Shown: positions 53,655 to 62,912, numbered from the stretch's first letter. The stretch: 64,000 nt of DNA from Clostridia bacterium (GCA_017515985.1 JAFWDV010000010.1:1-64000); one strand, 5' to 3'. The notes: generated from the sequence alone by a model not told the origin. Translations and numbers: made by a program.

Positions 53655-54650
53655 ATGTCTTTTATTGAAGGTATTAAAGCTAAGGCTAAAAAAGATATTA
53701 AAACTATAGTTTTGCCTGAAGGAAATGATATAAGAACAATTCAGGCTGTTGAGAAAGTATTAAAAGAAGGATTTGCAGATGTTATTGTGCTTGGAAATAA
53801 GCAAGAAATATTAACTCTTGCAAAGAAAAATAATATAGATATTTCAGGTGTCAAAATAATAACACCTATAGAAGATACAAATTACGAAAAGCTTGCAAAG
53901 GAGTTCTATGAGCTAAGAAAAGCTAAAGGAATGACTCCTGAAAAAGCAAAAGAAACATTAAAAGATGAAATATATTTTGGTATGATGATGGTTAAAGCTG
54001 GGCTTGCAGACGGTCTAGTTTCAGGAGCCTGTCATTCTACATCAGATACATTAAGACCAGCATTACAGATTTTAAAAACTGCACCTGGAACAAAGCTTGT
54101 TTCTGCATTTTTTGTAATGTGTGTACCAGACTGTGAATACGGAGAAAATGGAACATTTGTATTTGGTGATAGTGGTTTAAATGAATATCCTGATGCAGAT
54201 AGTTTGGCTGAGATAGCAATATCATCTAGCAAAAGTTTTGAACAACTAGTTGGAAAAGAGTCAAAAGTAGCAATGTTATCATATTCTACATATGGAAGTG
54301 CTACTTCACCATTAACAGAAAAGGTTGTTGAAGCAACAAGATTATTAAAAGAAAAAGCACCTAATTTAGTATGCGATGGTGAACTACAATTAGATGCGGC
54401 AATTATCCCAGAAATTGCTAGATCTAAAGCTCCTGGAAGCCCAGTAGCAGGTAGGGCTAATACATTAATATTCCCAGATTTAGATGCTGGAAATATTGGA
54501 TATAAATTGGTTCAAAGATTAGCAAAAGCAGAAGCATATGGTCCATTGTGCCAAGGAATAGCAAAACCAGTTAATGATTTATCAAGAGGATGCACAAGTG
54601 ATGATATAGCTGGAGTTATTGCTATTACTGCAGTACAAGCTCAAGCTTAA
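53655..54650 (+). CDS. pta: Phosphate acetyltransferase
   Basis: A 331-residue single-domain Pta: TIVLPEGNDIRT near the start, then GLVSGACHSTSDTLRPALQI (near 120), MLSYSTYGSA, and ARSKAPGSPVAGRANTLIFPDLDAGNIGYK toward the end. It converts acetyl-CoA and phosphate to acetyl phosphate and CoA. The acetate kinase gene follows at once (19 bases), forming the usual ATP-yielding acetate branch. ATG follows AAAGGAGGG. Confidence 0.96.
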   Translation: MSFIEGIKAKAKKDIKTIVLPEGNDIRTIQAVEKVLKEGFADVIVLGNKQEILTLAKKNNIDISGVKIITPIEDTNYEKLAKEFYELRKAKGMTPEKAKETLKDEIYFGMMMVKAGLADGLVSGACHSTSDTLRPALQILKTAPGTKLVSAFFVMCVPDCEYGENGTFVFGDSGLNEYPDADSLAEIAISSSKSFEQLVGKESKVAMLSYSTYGSATSPLTEKVVEATRLLKEKAPNLVCDGELQLDAAIIPEIARSKAPGSPVAGRANTLIFPDLDAGNIGYKLVQRLAKAEAYGPLCQGIAKPVNDLSRGCTSDDIAGVIAITAVQAQA

Positions 54651-54669
54651 AAATAAGGAGGAAGATCAC

Positions 54670-55860
54670 ATGAAAGTACTTGTATTAAATAGTGGAAGCT
54701 CTTCACTTAAGTACCAGTTGATTAATATGGATACTGAAGAGGTTTTAGCTAAGGGAAATTTTGAAAGAATTGGTCAATATAATTCTTTCTTAACGCATAA
54801 AGTTGGTGACGTTAAACGTTTATTTGAAAAGCCAGTTTCTAACCACGAAAAGGCTATTAGATTTGTTCTTAAAAAATTACAGAGCTCACAATATGGTGTT
54901 ATTAAATCACCAGATGAAATAGATGCAATTGGACATAGAATTGTGCACGGTGGAGAAAGATTTACAAAGCCTGCAATTGTTGATGACGAAGTTATGAAAG
55001 GATTAGAGGAAAGCATAGAGCTTGCTCCATTACATAATCCTGCAGCTATACTTGGAATTAAGGCTTGTATGAATGTTATGCCTGGTAAGAGAAATGTTGT
55101 TGTATTTGATACAGCTTTCCATCAAACAATGCCAGAAGAAACATATATTTATCCTATTCCTTATAAATATTATGAGAAATATAAAATTCGTAGATATGGT
55201 TTCCATGGAACATCACATCAATATGTTTCAGGAAGAGTTGCTGAAATGATGGGGGAAGACATCAAGAACTTAAAAATTGTAAATTGCCATTTAGGACAAG
55301 GTGCAAGTTTGTGTGCTATTAAGAATGGTCAATCAATTGATACAAGTATGGGCTTCACACCACTTGCTGGAATTCCAATGGGAACACGTTCTGGAGATTT
55401 GGATCCATCTGTTGTTACATATATCGCAAGATATAGAAATCATACTCCTGATGAAATGGATGAGATTTTGAATAAAAAATCTGGAGTATATGGAATATCA
55501 GAAGTTTCTGTAGATTTTAGAGATATTGAAGCAGAGGCACTAGAGGGTGATAGAAATGCGCAAATGGCATTAGACAATTTTGCATATAATGTTGCTCAAT
55601 ATGTTGCAAAATATGCAGTATCAATGGGTGGTATTGATGTATTAACATTTACAGCTGGTGTTGGTGAAAAAGGTCCAACATCAAGAAAACAAATTTGCGA
55701 CTATTTAAAATTTTTTGGTGTTCAGCTTGACTATGAGAAAAATCAAATCAGAAATCAGGAAATTGAAATAACAGGAAAAGATTCTAAAGTAAGAATATTT
55801 GTTGTTCCAACAAATGAAGAGTTATTAATAGCAAGAGAAACAAAAAAATTAGCTGAATAA
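54670..55860 (+). CDS. ackA: Acetate kinase (copy 1)
   Basis: A 396-residue ASKHA-fold kinase: LVLNSGSSSLKYQL at the start, HRIVHGGERF (near 97), DTAFHQTMPEETYIYPIPY, RYGFHGTSHQYVS, GQGASLCAIKNG, and FTAGVGEKGPTSR near the end. It turns acetyl phosphate and ADP into acetate and ATP. It is coupled to pta. A second complete copy lies 117 bases downstream. ATG 54670 follows AAGGAGG. Confidence 0.96.
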   Translation: MKVLVLNSGSSSLKYQLINMDTEEVLAKGNFERIGQYNSFLTHKVGDVKRLFEKPVSNHEKAIRFVLKKLQSSQYGVIKSPDEIDAIGHRIVHGGERFTKPAIVDDEVMKGLEESIELAPLHNPAAILGIKACMNVMPGKRNVVVFDTAFHQTMPEETYIYPIPYKYYEKYKIRRYGFHGTSHQYVSGRVAEMMGEDIKNLKIVNCHLGQGASLCAIKNGQSIDTSMGFTPLAGIPMGTRSGDLDPSVVTYIARYRNHTPDEMDEILNKKSGVYGISEVSVDFRDIEAEALEGDRNAQMALDNFAYNVAQYVAKYAVSMGGIDVLTFTAGVGEKGPTSRKQICDYLKFFGVQLDYEKNQIRNQEIEITGKDSKVRIFVVPTNEELLIARETKKLAE

Positions 55861-55914
55861 TATTAGATATACAATAAAAAGAATAGTACAAAGGCTAGAA
55901 ATAACAAAAAGCTG

Positions 55915-55943
55915 TTGATATTTCGATAAAAATGTGATTATAT
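55915..55943 (+). promoter_or_regulatory. Possible promoter of the second acetate kinase
   Basis: TTGATA at 55915-55920, a 17-bp spacer, TTATAT at 55938-55943. It would let the second copy be expressed separately. Confidence 0.5.
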
Positions 55944-55977
55944 AATAAGGATTTATAAAGTGAAAGGAAGAAGATTT

Positions 55978-57168
55978 ATGAAAATATTAGTATTAAACTG
56001 TGGTAGTTCATCACTAAAATATCAATTAATTGATATGGAGAACGAAAGCGTAATAGCTAAGGGAAATTACGAAAGAATAGGTGATCCAAAGGCTTTTATA
56101 ACTCATAAGGTAAACGGTGAAAAATATGTTATAGAAAACCTAGCACCAACACACAAAGAAGCACTTGAATTCATAATTAAACAATTAACAGAAGCAGAAT
56201 ACAAAGTAGTTAATAGCCTAGATGAAATAAATGCAATAGGACACAGAGTTGTTCAAGGTGCAGAAAAATATGCAGATCCAATGTTAGTTGATGATAGTGT
56301 TATTGCCGGAATTAAAGAAGTTGCTGATTTAGCTCCAGTTCACAATATGGCTGCTGCTATGGGAATAGAGGCTTGTAGAAATCTGATGCCAGATAAGAAA
56401 AATGTTGTAGTTTTCGATAATGGATTCCATCAAACAATTCCTGAAGAGCGTTTCTTATATCCAATCCCATATCATTACTACAGAGACTACAAAATTCGTA
56501 AATACGGATTCCATGGAACATCACATTCATATGTTTCAAAAAGAGTTGCAGAGCTTGAAAACAAACCATTAGAGAGCTTAAAAACTGTTGTATGTCATTT
56601 AGGACAAGGTGCGAGTTTATGTGCTGTAGATGGCGGAAAATCAGTTGACACAAGTATGGGATTAACACCACTTGGAGGAATAATGATGTGTGCTAGAAGT
56701 GGAGATTTAGATCCATCAATAGTTACATATTTAATGAGAAAAGAAAATATCGCACCTGAGGAAATGGATAGAATTTTAAATAAAGAGTCTGGATTACTTG
56801 GTATTTCTGGTGTCTCTTCTGATGTTAGAGATGTTGAAGCAGCTGCAAACGAAGGAAATGAAAGAGCAAAGTTGGCATTAAGAGCTTATGACTTAAATAT
56901 TGCGCAATTTATTGCTAGATATGCAGTTTCAATGGGTGGAATAGATACAATAGTATTTACAGCAGGTGTTGGAGAAAACCAATTCAAAAGAAGAGCTGGA
57001 ATTTGTGAGAAACTTGAATTCTTAGGAGTTAAGTTAGATGCCGAGAAGAACTCAATAAGAGGAGAAGAAGTAGAAATATCTACACCTGATTCAAAGATTA
57101 AAGTTTATGTTGTTCCAACAAACGAAGAGCTTGTTATAGCAAGGGAAACATTGAATCTAATAAAATAG
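55978..57168 (+). CDS. ackA: Acetate kinase (copy 2)
   Basis: A 396-residue tandem paralogue of the gene at 54670, the same length with the same motifs (LVLNCGSSSLKYQL, NGFHQTIPEERFLYPIPY, YGFHGTSHSYVSKR, GQGASLCAVDGG, FTAGVGENQFKRR). It differs clearly along its length. One change is in the active-site loop: VFDNGFHQ replaces VFDTAFHQ; another is MMCARSGDLDP in place of MGTRSGDLDP. It may prefer propionate or another short acid, or be regulated differently. A weak promoter lies upstream. Confidence 0.93.
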   Translation: MKILVLNCGSSSLKYQLIDMENESVIAKGNYERIGDPKAFITHKVNGEKYVIENLAPTHKEALEFIIKQLTEAEYKVVNSLDEINAIGHRVVQGAEKYADPMLVDDSVIAGIKEVADLAPVHNMAAAMGIEACRNLMPDKKNVVVFDNGFHQTIPEERFLYPIPYHYYRDYKIRKYGFHGTSHSYVSKRVAELENKPLESLKTVVCHLGQGASLCAVDGGKSVDTSMGLTPLGGIMMCARSGDLDPSIVTYLMRKENIAPEEMDRILNKESGLLGISGVSSDVRDVEAAANEGNERAKLALRAYDLNIAQFIARYAVSMGGIDTIVFTAGVGENQFKRRAGICEKLEFLGVKLDAEKNSIRGEEVEISTPDSKIKVYVVPTNEELVIARETLNLIK

Positions 57169-57174
57169 TATAAC

Positions 57175-57203
57175 TTGACAATACTATGAATTTATAATAA
57201 AAT
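57175..57203 (+). promoter_or_regulatory. Promoter of rnpB
   Basis: TTGACA at 57175-57180, a 17-bp spacer, TAAAAT at 57198-57203. Confidence 0.9.
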
Positions 57204-57212
57204 TAACTGTAT

Positions 57213-57554
57213 AGCAAATTGAATAGTCGCGTATAGCACCGCCGAAAGGCTGCGTACGAGGAAAGTCCGGGCTCCATAGAGCAATGATGCAGGATAACGT
57301 CCTGTGAGGGAAACCTTAAGGAAAGTGCAACAGAAAACAACCGCCTACTTGTAGGTAAGGATGAAAAGGCGAGGTAAGAGCTCACCGCTGGTATGGTGAC
57401 ATACTGGGTCATGTGTAAACCCCATCTGGAGCAACACCGGGAAAAGAAGGCTAAGACTGCTCGTCATCTTCTTAATCTGGTGGCTTGAGACATATAGTAA
57501 TATATGTACTAGATAAATGACTATTCACGACAGAACCCGGCTTATAGATTTGCT
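57213..57554 (+). ncRNA. rnpB: RNase P RNA
   Basis: The catalytic RNA of tRNA 5' processing. Conserved landmarks are GAGGAAAGTCCGG at 57258-57270, AGGGAAACC near 57308, AGTGCAACAGAAA near 57325, and the 3' segment ACAGAACCCGGCTTATAG at 57530-57547. The 5' segments AGCAAAT and GAATAGTC pair with ATTTGCT and GACTATTC near the 3' end (helix P1). The outer pair followed by a T-run also makes the terminator. The exact mature ends are uncertain by a few bases. Confidence 0.95.
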
Positions 57555-57564
57555 TTTTTATTTA

Positions 57565-57627
57565 AGAAATTTTAGGGACGGAGGAAAATATTTCCATTAT
57601 GGATTTTTTCCTTCGTCTTTAATTTTT
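57565..57627. repeat. Diverged dispersed repeat after rnpB
   Basis: AAATTTTAGGGACGGAGGAA pairs with the right arm TTTTTTCCTTCGTC plus TTTAATTTT. It is a type-A copy with several changes, lying between the rnpB terminator and the next cassette. Confidence 0.7.
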
Positions 57628-57691
57628 GTAAAGAACTTTTTCTCCATCTTTGAATTTTTGTGAAAAAATTCCCATAAGTACCAAAAATTCG

Positions 57692-57720
57692 TTGTAATAG
57701 TGAGAAAAAAGGTATATAAT
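57692..57720 (+). promoter_or_regulatory. Promoter of the 41-residue membrane protein
   Basis: TTGTAA at 57692-57697, a 17-bp spacer, TATAAT at 57715-57720. Confidence 0.85.
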
Positions 57721-57756
57721 GCAATTGTCAACAAAACTTCGAAGGGAGTGAAATGT

Positions 57757-57882
57757 ATGTTGGCTAAGATCATCCTGATAGTGTTAGGGGTATTACTCTT
57801 GGCGCTCTTCCACCTTTTCATCTATGCTTTGGTCAAGGCCGCTGCAAATGCAGATGAATGTTTTGGAACAAGAGACGAGTGA
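57757..57882 (+). CDS. GC-rich orphan gene, 41-residue single-pass membrane protein
   Basis: The tiny protein has one long membrane helix (about residues 4-27, LAKIILIVLGVLLLALFHLF) and a short hydrophilic tail (AANADECFGTRDE). ATG 57757 follows GAAGGGAG; extension upstream to 57700 is unlikely because it crosses the promoter. It has its own promoter and a strong two-way terminator, and is GC-richer than its neighbours. Candidates are a small membrane regulator, or a type I toxin, though no antisense RNA was identified. The function is unknown. Confidence 0.65.
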   Translation: MLAKIILIVLGVLLLALFHLFIYALVKAAANADECFGTRDE

Positions 57883-57902
57883 AATCGTGGGTAGCAGGAA
57901 AT

Positions 57903-57940
57903 AAAGCCGTGCAGTTTATATGATTGCACGGCTTTATATT
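57903..57940. terminator. Two-way terminator, 57757 gene and pseudouridine synthase gene
   Basis: Perfect 11-base stem AAAGCCGTGCA (57903-57913) with TGCACGGCTTT (57925-57935). The stop codon of the minus-strand gene lies inside its right arm. Confidence 0.9.
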
Positions 57941-58833
57941 ATATATAATACATTTACAGATAATATTTTTTTATATCTCCGAGGTATAGGAGCTGTATAT
58001 TCAACTACTTTATTTGTGATTGGATGTACGAAGCTTAGTTTATATGCATGTAGTAATTGTCTATGAACCTTAGTATTTTTATCTCCATATAATGTGTCTC
58101 CTAAAATTGGATGACCTTGGCTTGCAAGGTGAACTCTAATTTGGTGAGTTCTTCCAGTCTCAAGCAAACATTTTACAATAGAAAAATTTTCATGCTCTTG
58201 TATAACTTCGTAGTGAGTAATTGCTAAGTCTCCGGTAGAGTCTATGCATCGTTCAATTATACTTCCAGGCTTTCTAGCAATAGGTAGATTAATCGTGCCG
58301 TTTTTTTCAGAAAAAATACCATCACAAACGGCTATGTATGTTTTTTTCAAAACTTTTGATTTCATTTGAGCTACAAGGCGCTCTTGTATGTATTCGTTCT
58401 TGGCAAATATTACTAAACCGGAAGTATCCTTATCCAATCGATTAACAGGTCTTATTTTTCTTTTTAAATTAATCGAATCAAAGTAATATCTTACGCCATT
58501 TGATAAGCTATTTTCGTAGTGTAGCATTGAAGGATGCACAGGGGTATTTGGAGCTTTATTGATTATAAGATAGCTATCATCTTCATATATGATATCAAGA
58601 TTCATTTTAGTTGGTACTATGTTTAAATTCTCTTCAGTAAAGTCAATTACAGCCGTGACGGTATCACCAGCAGATACGTTTTTGGAAACGTAAGTAGAAG
58701 TACCATTTAACAGAATTTTTTTTGCATTTTTTAAACGTAGTAATAGTCTATCAGATATATTAAAATGAGCTTTTAAAACTTCTTTAACATTTGTATATGT
58801 ATCAGTTTCTAAAATTTTATGCTCCAGTATCAA
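57934..58833 (-). CDS. RluA-family RNA pseudouridine synthase
   Basis: A 299-residue enzyme with an N-terminal S4-like RNA-binding segment (HFNISDRLLLRLKNAKKILLNG), then the catalytic motif RPVNRLDKDTSGLVIFAKN with the essential Asp, and LLETGRTHQIRVHLASQGHPILGDTLYG. It isomerises uridine in rRNA or tRNA (RluD/RluA class); the exact site cannot be told from sequence. The start is TTG at 58833, eight bases after AAGGAGG. Confidence 0.9.
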   Translation of the reverse strand: MILEHKILETDTYTNVKEVLKAHFNISDRLLLRLKNAKKILLNGTSTYVSKNVSAGDTVTAVIDFTEENLNIVPTKMNLDIIYEDDSYLIINKAPNTPVHPSMLHYENSLSNGVRYYFDSINLKRKIRPVNRLDKDTSGLVIFAKNEYIQERLVAQMKSKVLKKTYIAVCDGIFSEKNGTINLPIARKPGSIIERCIDSTGDLAITHYEVIQEHENFSIVKCLLETGRTHQIRVHLASQGHPILGDTLYGDKNTKVHRQLLHAYKLSFVHPITNKVVEYTAPIPRRYKKILSVNVLYII

Positions 58834-58875
58834 TTAGTAATCCTCCTTATACACGATAGTATTTTTTATAAAAAA

Positions 58876-61287
58876 CTATATAATTTTATTTAAGTTACCA
58901 TTGGTGTATGATTCACCTTCGATTTTGTTTCCTGTTTTATGGGTTGATATTGCAGTATTTATTTCAGATAATGTTTCATCTAGAAAATCAAGTCTGATTG
59001 AAGAAACATCAATGTCATTTGTTTCAATACTTGTAGTTTTTGAATTATACATTGTAGTTATGCCATTTTCTGTTTGAAGTTTAAAACTTAATCCTAGTCT
59101 ATCTCTTAAAGAGTAAGTAGCGTAGTCTTGGCAACGTTTACTGCATTTTAAATAGCATTTATTTGATTTACCAAGTAGGCAATAGTTCATGTTCATAACA
59201 GGCAAATTTCCATATGCGATAATTTCAGTATTAAAATTACTTGAAATATTATTAATAGTTTCTTTATTTAATTCTGGAGAGATGGTATACATTTTTATTC
59301 CAAATTTTGATAATTCTTCCAAAGTTAAATCATTAAATATATTTAGAGTGTAGTTTGCAATAAAATTATACTTGTCTCCATATTTTTTTATAAGTTCAAG
59401 TTGAGATATGTTTGATATTACAAATCCTTTTATTTTAGGATAGTTGTCTAATACTTTATCATAATTCAAATTTATGAAATTTTTTGCAATCGTTGGCATA
59501 TAGATATATACATCATATTTCTTTATTAGTAGTTTTAGTACTTCTTCATAGCTCGTATCAATGAAATACTTATAAGGAATATATATTCTATCAACTTTTT
59601 CCATTAAATTATAATCAAAATATTTATTTAAATTATTTAATAAAATAGATACGCTTTTTTTACTTGCTTTTTTTGAATCTTCGGTTTCAACTGTAAATGA
59701 AGGGAAGTCGGCTGGATCTCTTAAATATCTATTTTGAGCTACAGTTTCTATTTTTTCAATTGCTGTTCTACGTAACTCATTTAAGCACCCAATATTAGGA
59801 ATAAATACGTTCTCATCCATGTCTATTTCAATATTATCAAACACGAAAGGTGTATTTTTTGTTTTTGATATTTGATTAATAACTCTGTCTTTGGTTAATG
59901 GGGCATTTATTGCCTGGACAGGTTTTACTTCTGATGAAATTGTAAAATATATATTACTATATACGTCATCTGGATCATCTGAAATGCTTGCTACAGACAT
60001 TGTGATAGGAGAGCCTTCTTTTATTTTTAATAAGCAGTTAAAACTAATCTTTTTAAGCTCTTTATTAAGTGTTTCTAATGCAATTCGATTAAGCTCCTTA
60101 TTGGACATTTTATAAACTTTGTCGCCAACTTTAATATTGCCTTTCATTCTACCAATTGTAACAGGTTGGAAAGGAATTGATTCTTCAATATTACTATTCC
60201 CAATCATTAGTTCAGAAATTGTATAAGTACCGGTTTCATGCTCTAAACCGATAGTATCTCCGATAGATAGGGTTTCCTTGGCTGATAGCGTAATATGTCC
60301 TTTTTCAGGATTAAATTTTTGAACCTTACCAAGATAAAGTCCCATATTATTTGGTCTTTTAGAATATATAAGTTCACTATTGTATTCATCTGTAAGATGT
60401 CCTGAAGAAAATCCACCGCGGTTAAAAACTTGCATTAAGATTTTTTGATCTGCATAATCTATGGTATATGGTTTATTTGATAGGGCTAAATCAATGTATT
60501 TTCTATATATTTTTGTAACTAGTGCAACATATTCAGGGGTTTTCATTCTTCCTTCAATTTTAAAACACTTTACGCCAGCTTTAATTAGAGCAGGAATATA
60601 TTCTAAGCCACAAACATCACGTGTGCTAAGTAAATATCCAGAGCTAATTTCTTCATTGTTTACTGAATCAGATTTTACTAAAGTATAAGGAAGTCTGCAT
60701 GGACCTGCGCATTTACCACGATTGCCTGAACGTCCTCCAATAGCACTTGATAACAGGCATTGACCTGAATAAGAAATACATAAAGCACCGTGTATGAATG
60801 TTTCAATTTCTATATCACAATTCATACAAATATATTCAATTTCGGATATGGATAGTTCTCTTGATAAAACAGCTCTTGAAAAGCCAAGTTTTTGTGCAAT
60901 AAGAGCACCTTCTAAATTATATATTGTCATTTGAGTGCTTGCATGGATTGGTAAATCTGGGAAATTCTTTATTAAGTATTTGGCAAGGCCTAAATCTTGT
61001 ACAATTATAGCGTCAATACCAGATTCATATGCAACTTTTGCAACTTCAATAGCATCTTCTAATTCATTATTCATAACAAGTGTGTTTAGAGTAAGATGAG
61101 TTTTTACGTTACGTAATTTTGCATAGTTTATTGCATCTGGTAATGAATCAAGAGAAAAATTGGTTGCAGATGCTCTTGCACTAAACGAATCTGCTCCAAA
61201 GTATACACTATCAGCTCCATTTTGGACTGCTGCCTTCAAACAGTCAAAATCACCAACTGGTGAAAGTAATTCAATATAATTATTCAT
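58876..61287 (-). CDS. U32-family peptidase-like RNA hydroxylation protein
   Basis: The 803-residue protein has a U32 barrel at the N-terminus (ELLSPVGDFDCLKAAVQNGADSVYFG onward) with the cysteine motif SGQCLLSSAIGGRSGNRGKCAGPC near residue 172 and KCFKIEGRMKTPEYV. A DUF3656-type middle follows, and a C-terminal extension contains a further cysteine cluster (NYCLLGKSNKCYLKCSKRC). Family members once called collagenases are now linked to prephenate-dependent hydroxylation of tRNA (TrhP) or 23S rRNA (RlhA). It lies just upstream of the pseudouridine synthase gene, probably in one operon, so both would modify RNA. Confidence 0.88.
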   Translation of the reverse strand: MNNYIELLSPVGDFDCLKAAVQNGADSVYFGADSFSARASATNFSLDSLPDAINYAKLRNVKTHLTLNTLVMNNELEDAIEVAKVAYESGIDAIIVQDLGLAKYLIKNFPDLPIHASTQMTIYNLEGALIAQKLGFSRAVLSRELSISEIEYICMNCDIEIETFIHGALCISYSGQCLLSSAIGGRSGNRGKCAGPCRLPYTLVKSDSVNNEEISSGYLLSTRDVCGLEYIPALIKAGVKCFKIEGRMKTPEYVALVTKIYRKYIDLALSNKPYTIDYADQKILMQVFNRGGFSSGHLTDEYNSELIYSKRPNNMGLYLGKVQKFNPEKGHITLSAKETLSIGDTIGLEHETGTYTISELMIGNSNIEESIPFQPVTIGRMKGNIKVGDKVYKMSNKELNRIALETLNKELKKISFNCLLKIKEGSPITMSVASISDDPDDVYSNIYFTISSEVKPVQAINAPLTKDRVINQISKTKNTPFVFDNIEIDMDENVFIPNIGCLNELRRTAIEKIETVAQNRYLRDPADFPSFTVETEDSKKASKKSVSILLNNLNKYFDYNLMEKVDRIYIPYKYFIDTSYEEVLKLLIKKYDVYIYMPTIAKNFINLNYDKVLDNYPKIKGFVISNISQLELIKKYGDKYNFIANYTLNIFNDLTLEELSKFGIKMYTISPELNKETINNISSNFNTEIIAYGNLPVMNMNYCLLGKSNKCYLKCSKRCQDYATYSLRDRLGLSFKLQTENGITTMYNSKTTSIETNDIDVSSIRLDFLDETLSEINTAISTHKTGNKIEGESYTNGNLNKII

Positions 61288-61374
61288 ACTGCATATCTCC
61301 TAAAATATTTTATATAAAATATATCATAAAAATGGTGTAAAAGTAAATTTATTTAAGAAATTTGTGTGAAAGAC

Positions 61375-61403
61375 TTTACATTTATGGAAAAATGTGTTAA
61401 CAT
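61375..61403 (+). promoter_or_regulatory. Promoter of the gene at 61464
   Basis: TTTACA at 61375-61380, a 17-bp spacer, TAACAT at 61398-61403. Confidence 0.6.
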
Positions 61404-61463
61404 AAGTATATTAAAGACATACAAATAAATTTATTTTAGGTATGTTAGTTTCAGGAGGATGTT

Positions 61464-61847
61464 ATGAAAAAATTTACAGGAGAAAACGCATTTGCCAAGA
61501 GAGCAAATGATAAAAGAAAAGAGAATAGTGAAAAAATAGTAAATAAGCTAGAAGAAAAATATGGTTATATAGATAATGAAATGATGGCTGCAGTTGTTGC
61601 AAGTTTTTCATTTAACGAAAGTAAAAGTATTAGGGGATGTGAGGGAATGAAAAATGAAAAATCTCCAATATCTTCAGTGCGTGTGTTAGGAAAAAATGGA
61701 AATAAATTGTCAATTGTTGCAAAAGATTTAAACGGAAAGCACAGAAGTGGTGAAGTTGAAAAATCTAGATTATTTGAAATTTTAGGTATTAACCATGATG
61801 AGGCAAATATAGCAAAAGTAAGTGAAGAATATCAAGAAGAAAAATAA
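61464..61847 (+). CDS. Hypothetical small cytoplasmic protein
   Basis: The 127-residue protein has a basic N-terminal half (ENAFAKRANDKRKENSEKIVNKLEEKYG), a short helix, and a likely beta-hairpin region (SVRVLGKNGNKLSIVAKDLNG). I recognise no family, and no signal or membrane segment is present. ATG 61464 follows TCAGGAGG. It is a single gene with promoter and terminator. Nucleic-acid binding is a guess from the charge pattern. Confidence 0.65.
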   Translation: MKKFTGENAFAKRANDKRKENSEKIVNKLEEKYGYIDNEMMAAVVASFSFNESKSIRGCEGMKNEKSPISSVRVLGKNGNKLSIVAKDLNGKHRSGEVEKSRLFEILGINHDEANIAKVSEEYQEEK

Positions 61848-61852
61848 AAATA

Positions 61853-61893
61853 GATAAAGCCTATAGAGTATGTTCTATAGCTTTATTTTTTTG
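61853..61893 (+). terminator. Terminator after the 61464 gene
   Basis: ATAAAGCCTATAGA pairs with TCTATAGCTTTAT (one bulge), then seven T residues. Confidence 0.92.
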
Positions 61894-61992
61894 CTATCAG
61901 ACATAATAAAAAAAGCCGAAAATATTGACATAAACGTGATTTTGGTGTATATAGATGGTAGTTAACAAATGCCAAAAAAGGGAGATTTTATT

Positions 61993-62898
61993 GTGGGAAA
62001 AAAGAGAATAATAATAGTAGTTGTAATAATAGCACTATCATTATTGGTAAGCATAATAGGTGCAAAATACTCATCAAATAACCAATGGGCAAATTACGGC
62101 AATGAAACGCCAGCAAACACTAACAATAGCGATATTAGTGTCGATGAAAAAAAGGAAATAACCATATATGATATTGAAGATGGTTATATGACTGTTAAAT
62201 TCAACCCAGATGCAACGCTTAATAATTATACTTGGGATGATCATCTAAAGAATAACAATGGAATATATACATATGAAGATGACAATTATACTTCTAAACT
62301 TGGAATTGATGTGTCGTCTCACCAAGGTAATATTAATTGGAAAAAAGTTAAGGAAGCTGGTATTGAGTTTGCCATACTTAGACTTGGATACAGAGGATAT
62401 GGCGATTCAGGAAAAATAATGCTTGATACTACTTTTGAAGACAATTATAAAAAGGCAAAAGCTGAAGGAATCCAGATTGGTGTCTACTTCTTTTCACAGG
62501 CCATAACTATTGATGAAGTTAAAGAAGAAGCAGATTTTGTGATGAATAATATAAAGGATAAAGAGCTTGATTATCCAGTAGTGTTTGATTTAGAGCGTAT
62601 AAAAGATGATGATGCAAGAACTGACAATCTTACTGCAGATCAAATTACAGAAATGATGCTAGAATTTTGTAAAATAATGGAACAAAATGGACACAAATCA
62701 TGTATATATGGTAATGCAAAAACATTTACAACTAAATTAAAACTTGAATTATTCAATGATTATCAAAAATGGTATGCAGATTACCAAGAAAAACCATTGT
62801 ATCCTTATGAATACAGCATATGGCAATACACAGAAACAGGAAAAATTAACGGAATAACCGGTAATGTAGATATAGATATACAGTTTATAAAAAAATAG
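61993..62898 (+). CDS. GH25-family lysozyme, membrane-anchored
   Basis: A 301-residue wall hydrolase: N-terminal membrane helix (about residues 5-22), linker, then a GH25 barrel with GIDVSSHQGNINWKKVK, acidic catalytic residues in VVFDLERIKDD, and the final WQYTETGKINGITGNVDID. GH25 enzymes cut the MurNAc-GlcNAc bond. GTG 61993 is well placed after AAAGGGAG; ATG 61969 lies upstream but has no ribosome site. No phage genes are nearby, so a housekeeping or sporulation role is more likely than an endolysin. Confidence 0.88.
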   Translation: MGKKRIIIVVVIIALSLLVSIIGAKYSSNNQWANYGNETPANTNNSDISVDEKKEITIYDIEDGYMTVKFNPDATLNNYTWDDHLKNNNGIYTYEDDNYTSKLGIDVSSHQGNINWKKVKEAGIEFAILRLGYRGYGDSGKIMLDTTFEDNYKKAKAEGIQIGVYFFSQAITIDEVKEEADFVMNNIKDKELDYPVVFDLERIKDDDARTDNLTADQITEMMLEFCKIMEQNGHKSCIYGNAKTFTTKLKLELFNDYQKWYADYQEKPLYPYEYSIWQYTETGKINGITGNVDIDIQFIKK

Positions 62899-62910
62899 AG
62901 ACGGAGAAAT
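62898..62910 (+). repeat. Left-end remnant of the dispersed repeat forming a ribosome site
   Basis: GAGACGGAGAAAT matches the left end of the repeat (GAGACGGAGGAAA at 22982). Its CGGAG is the only ribosome-site candidate for the gene starting at 62913. Confidence 0.45.
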
Positions 62911-62912
62911 AT

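Noticed and set aside
61993..62898. Prophage endolysin
   Set aside because: The protein has its own membrane anchor, and no holin or phage structural gene is nearby.
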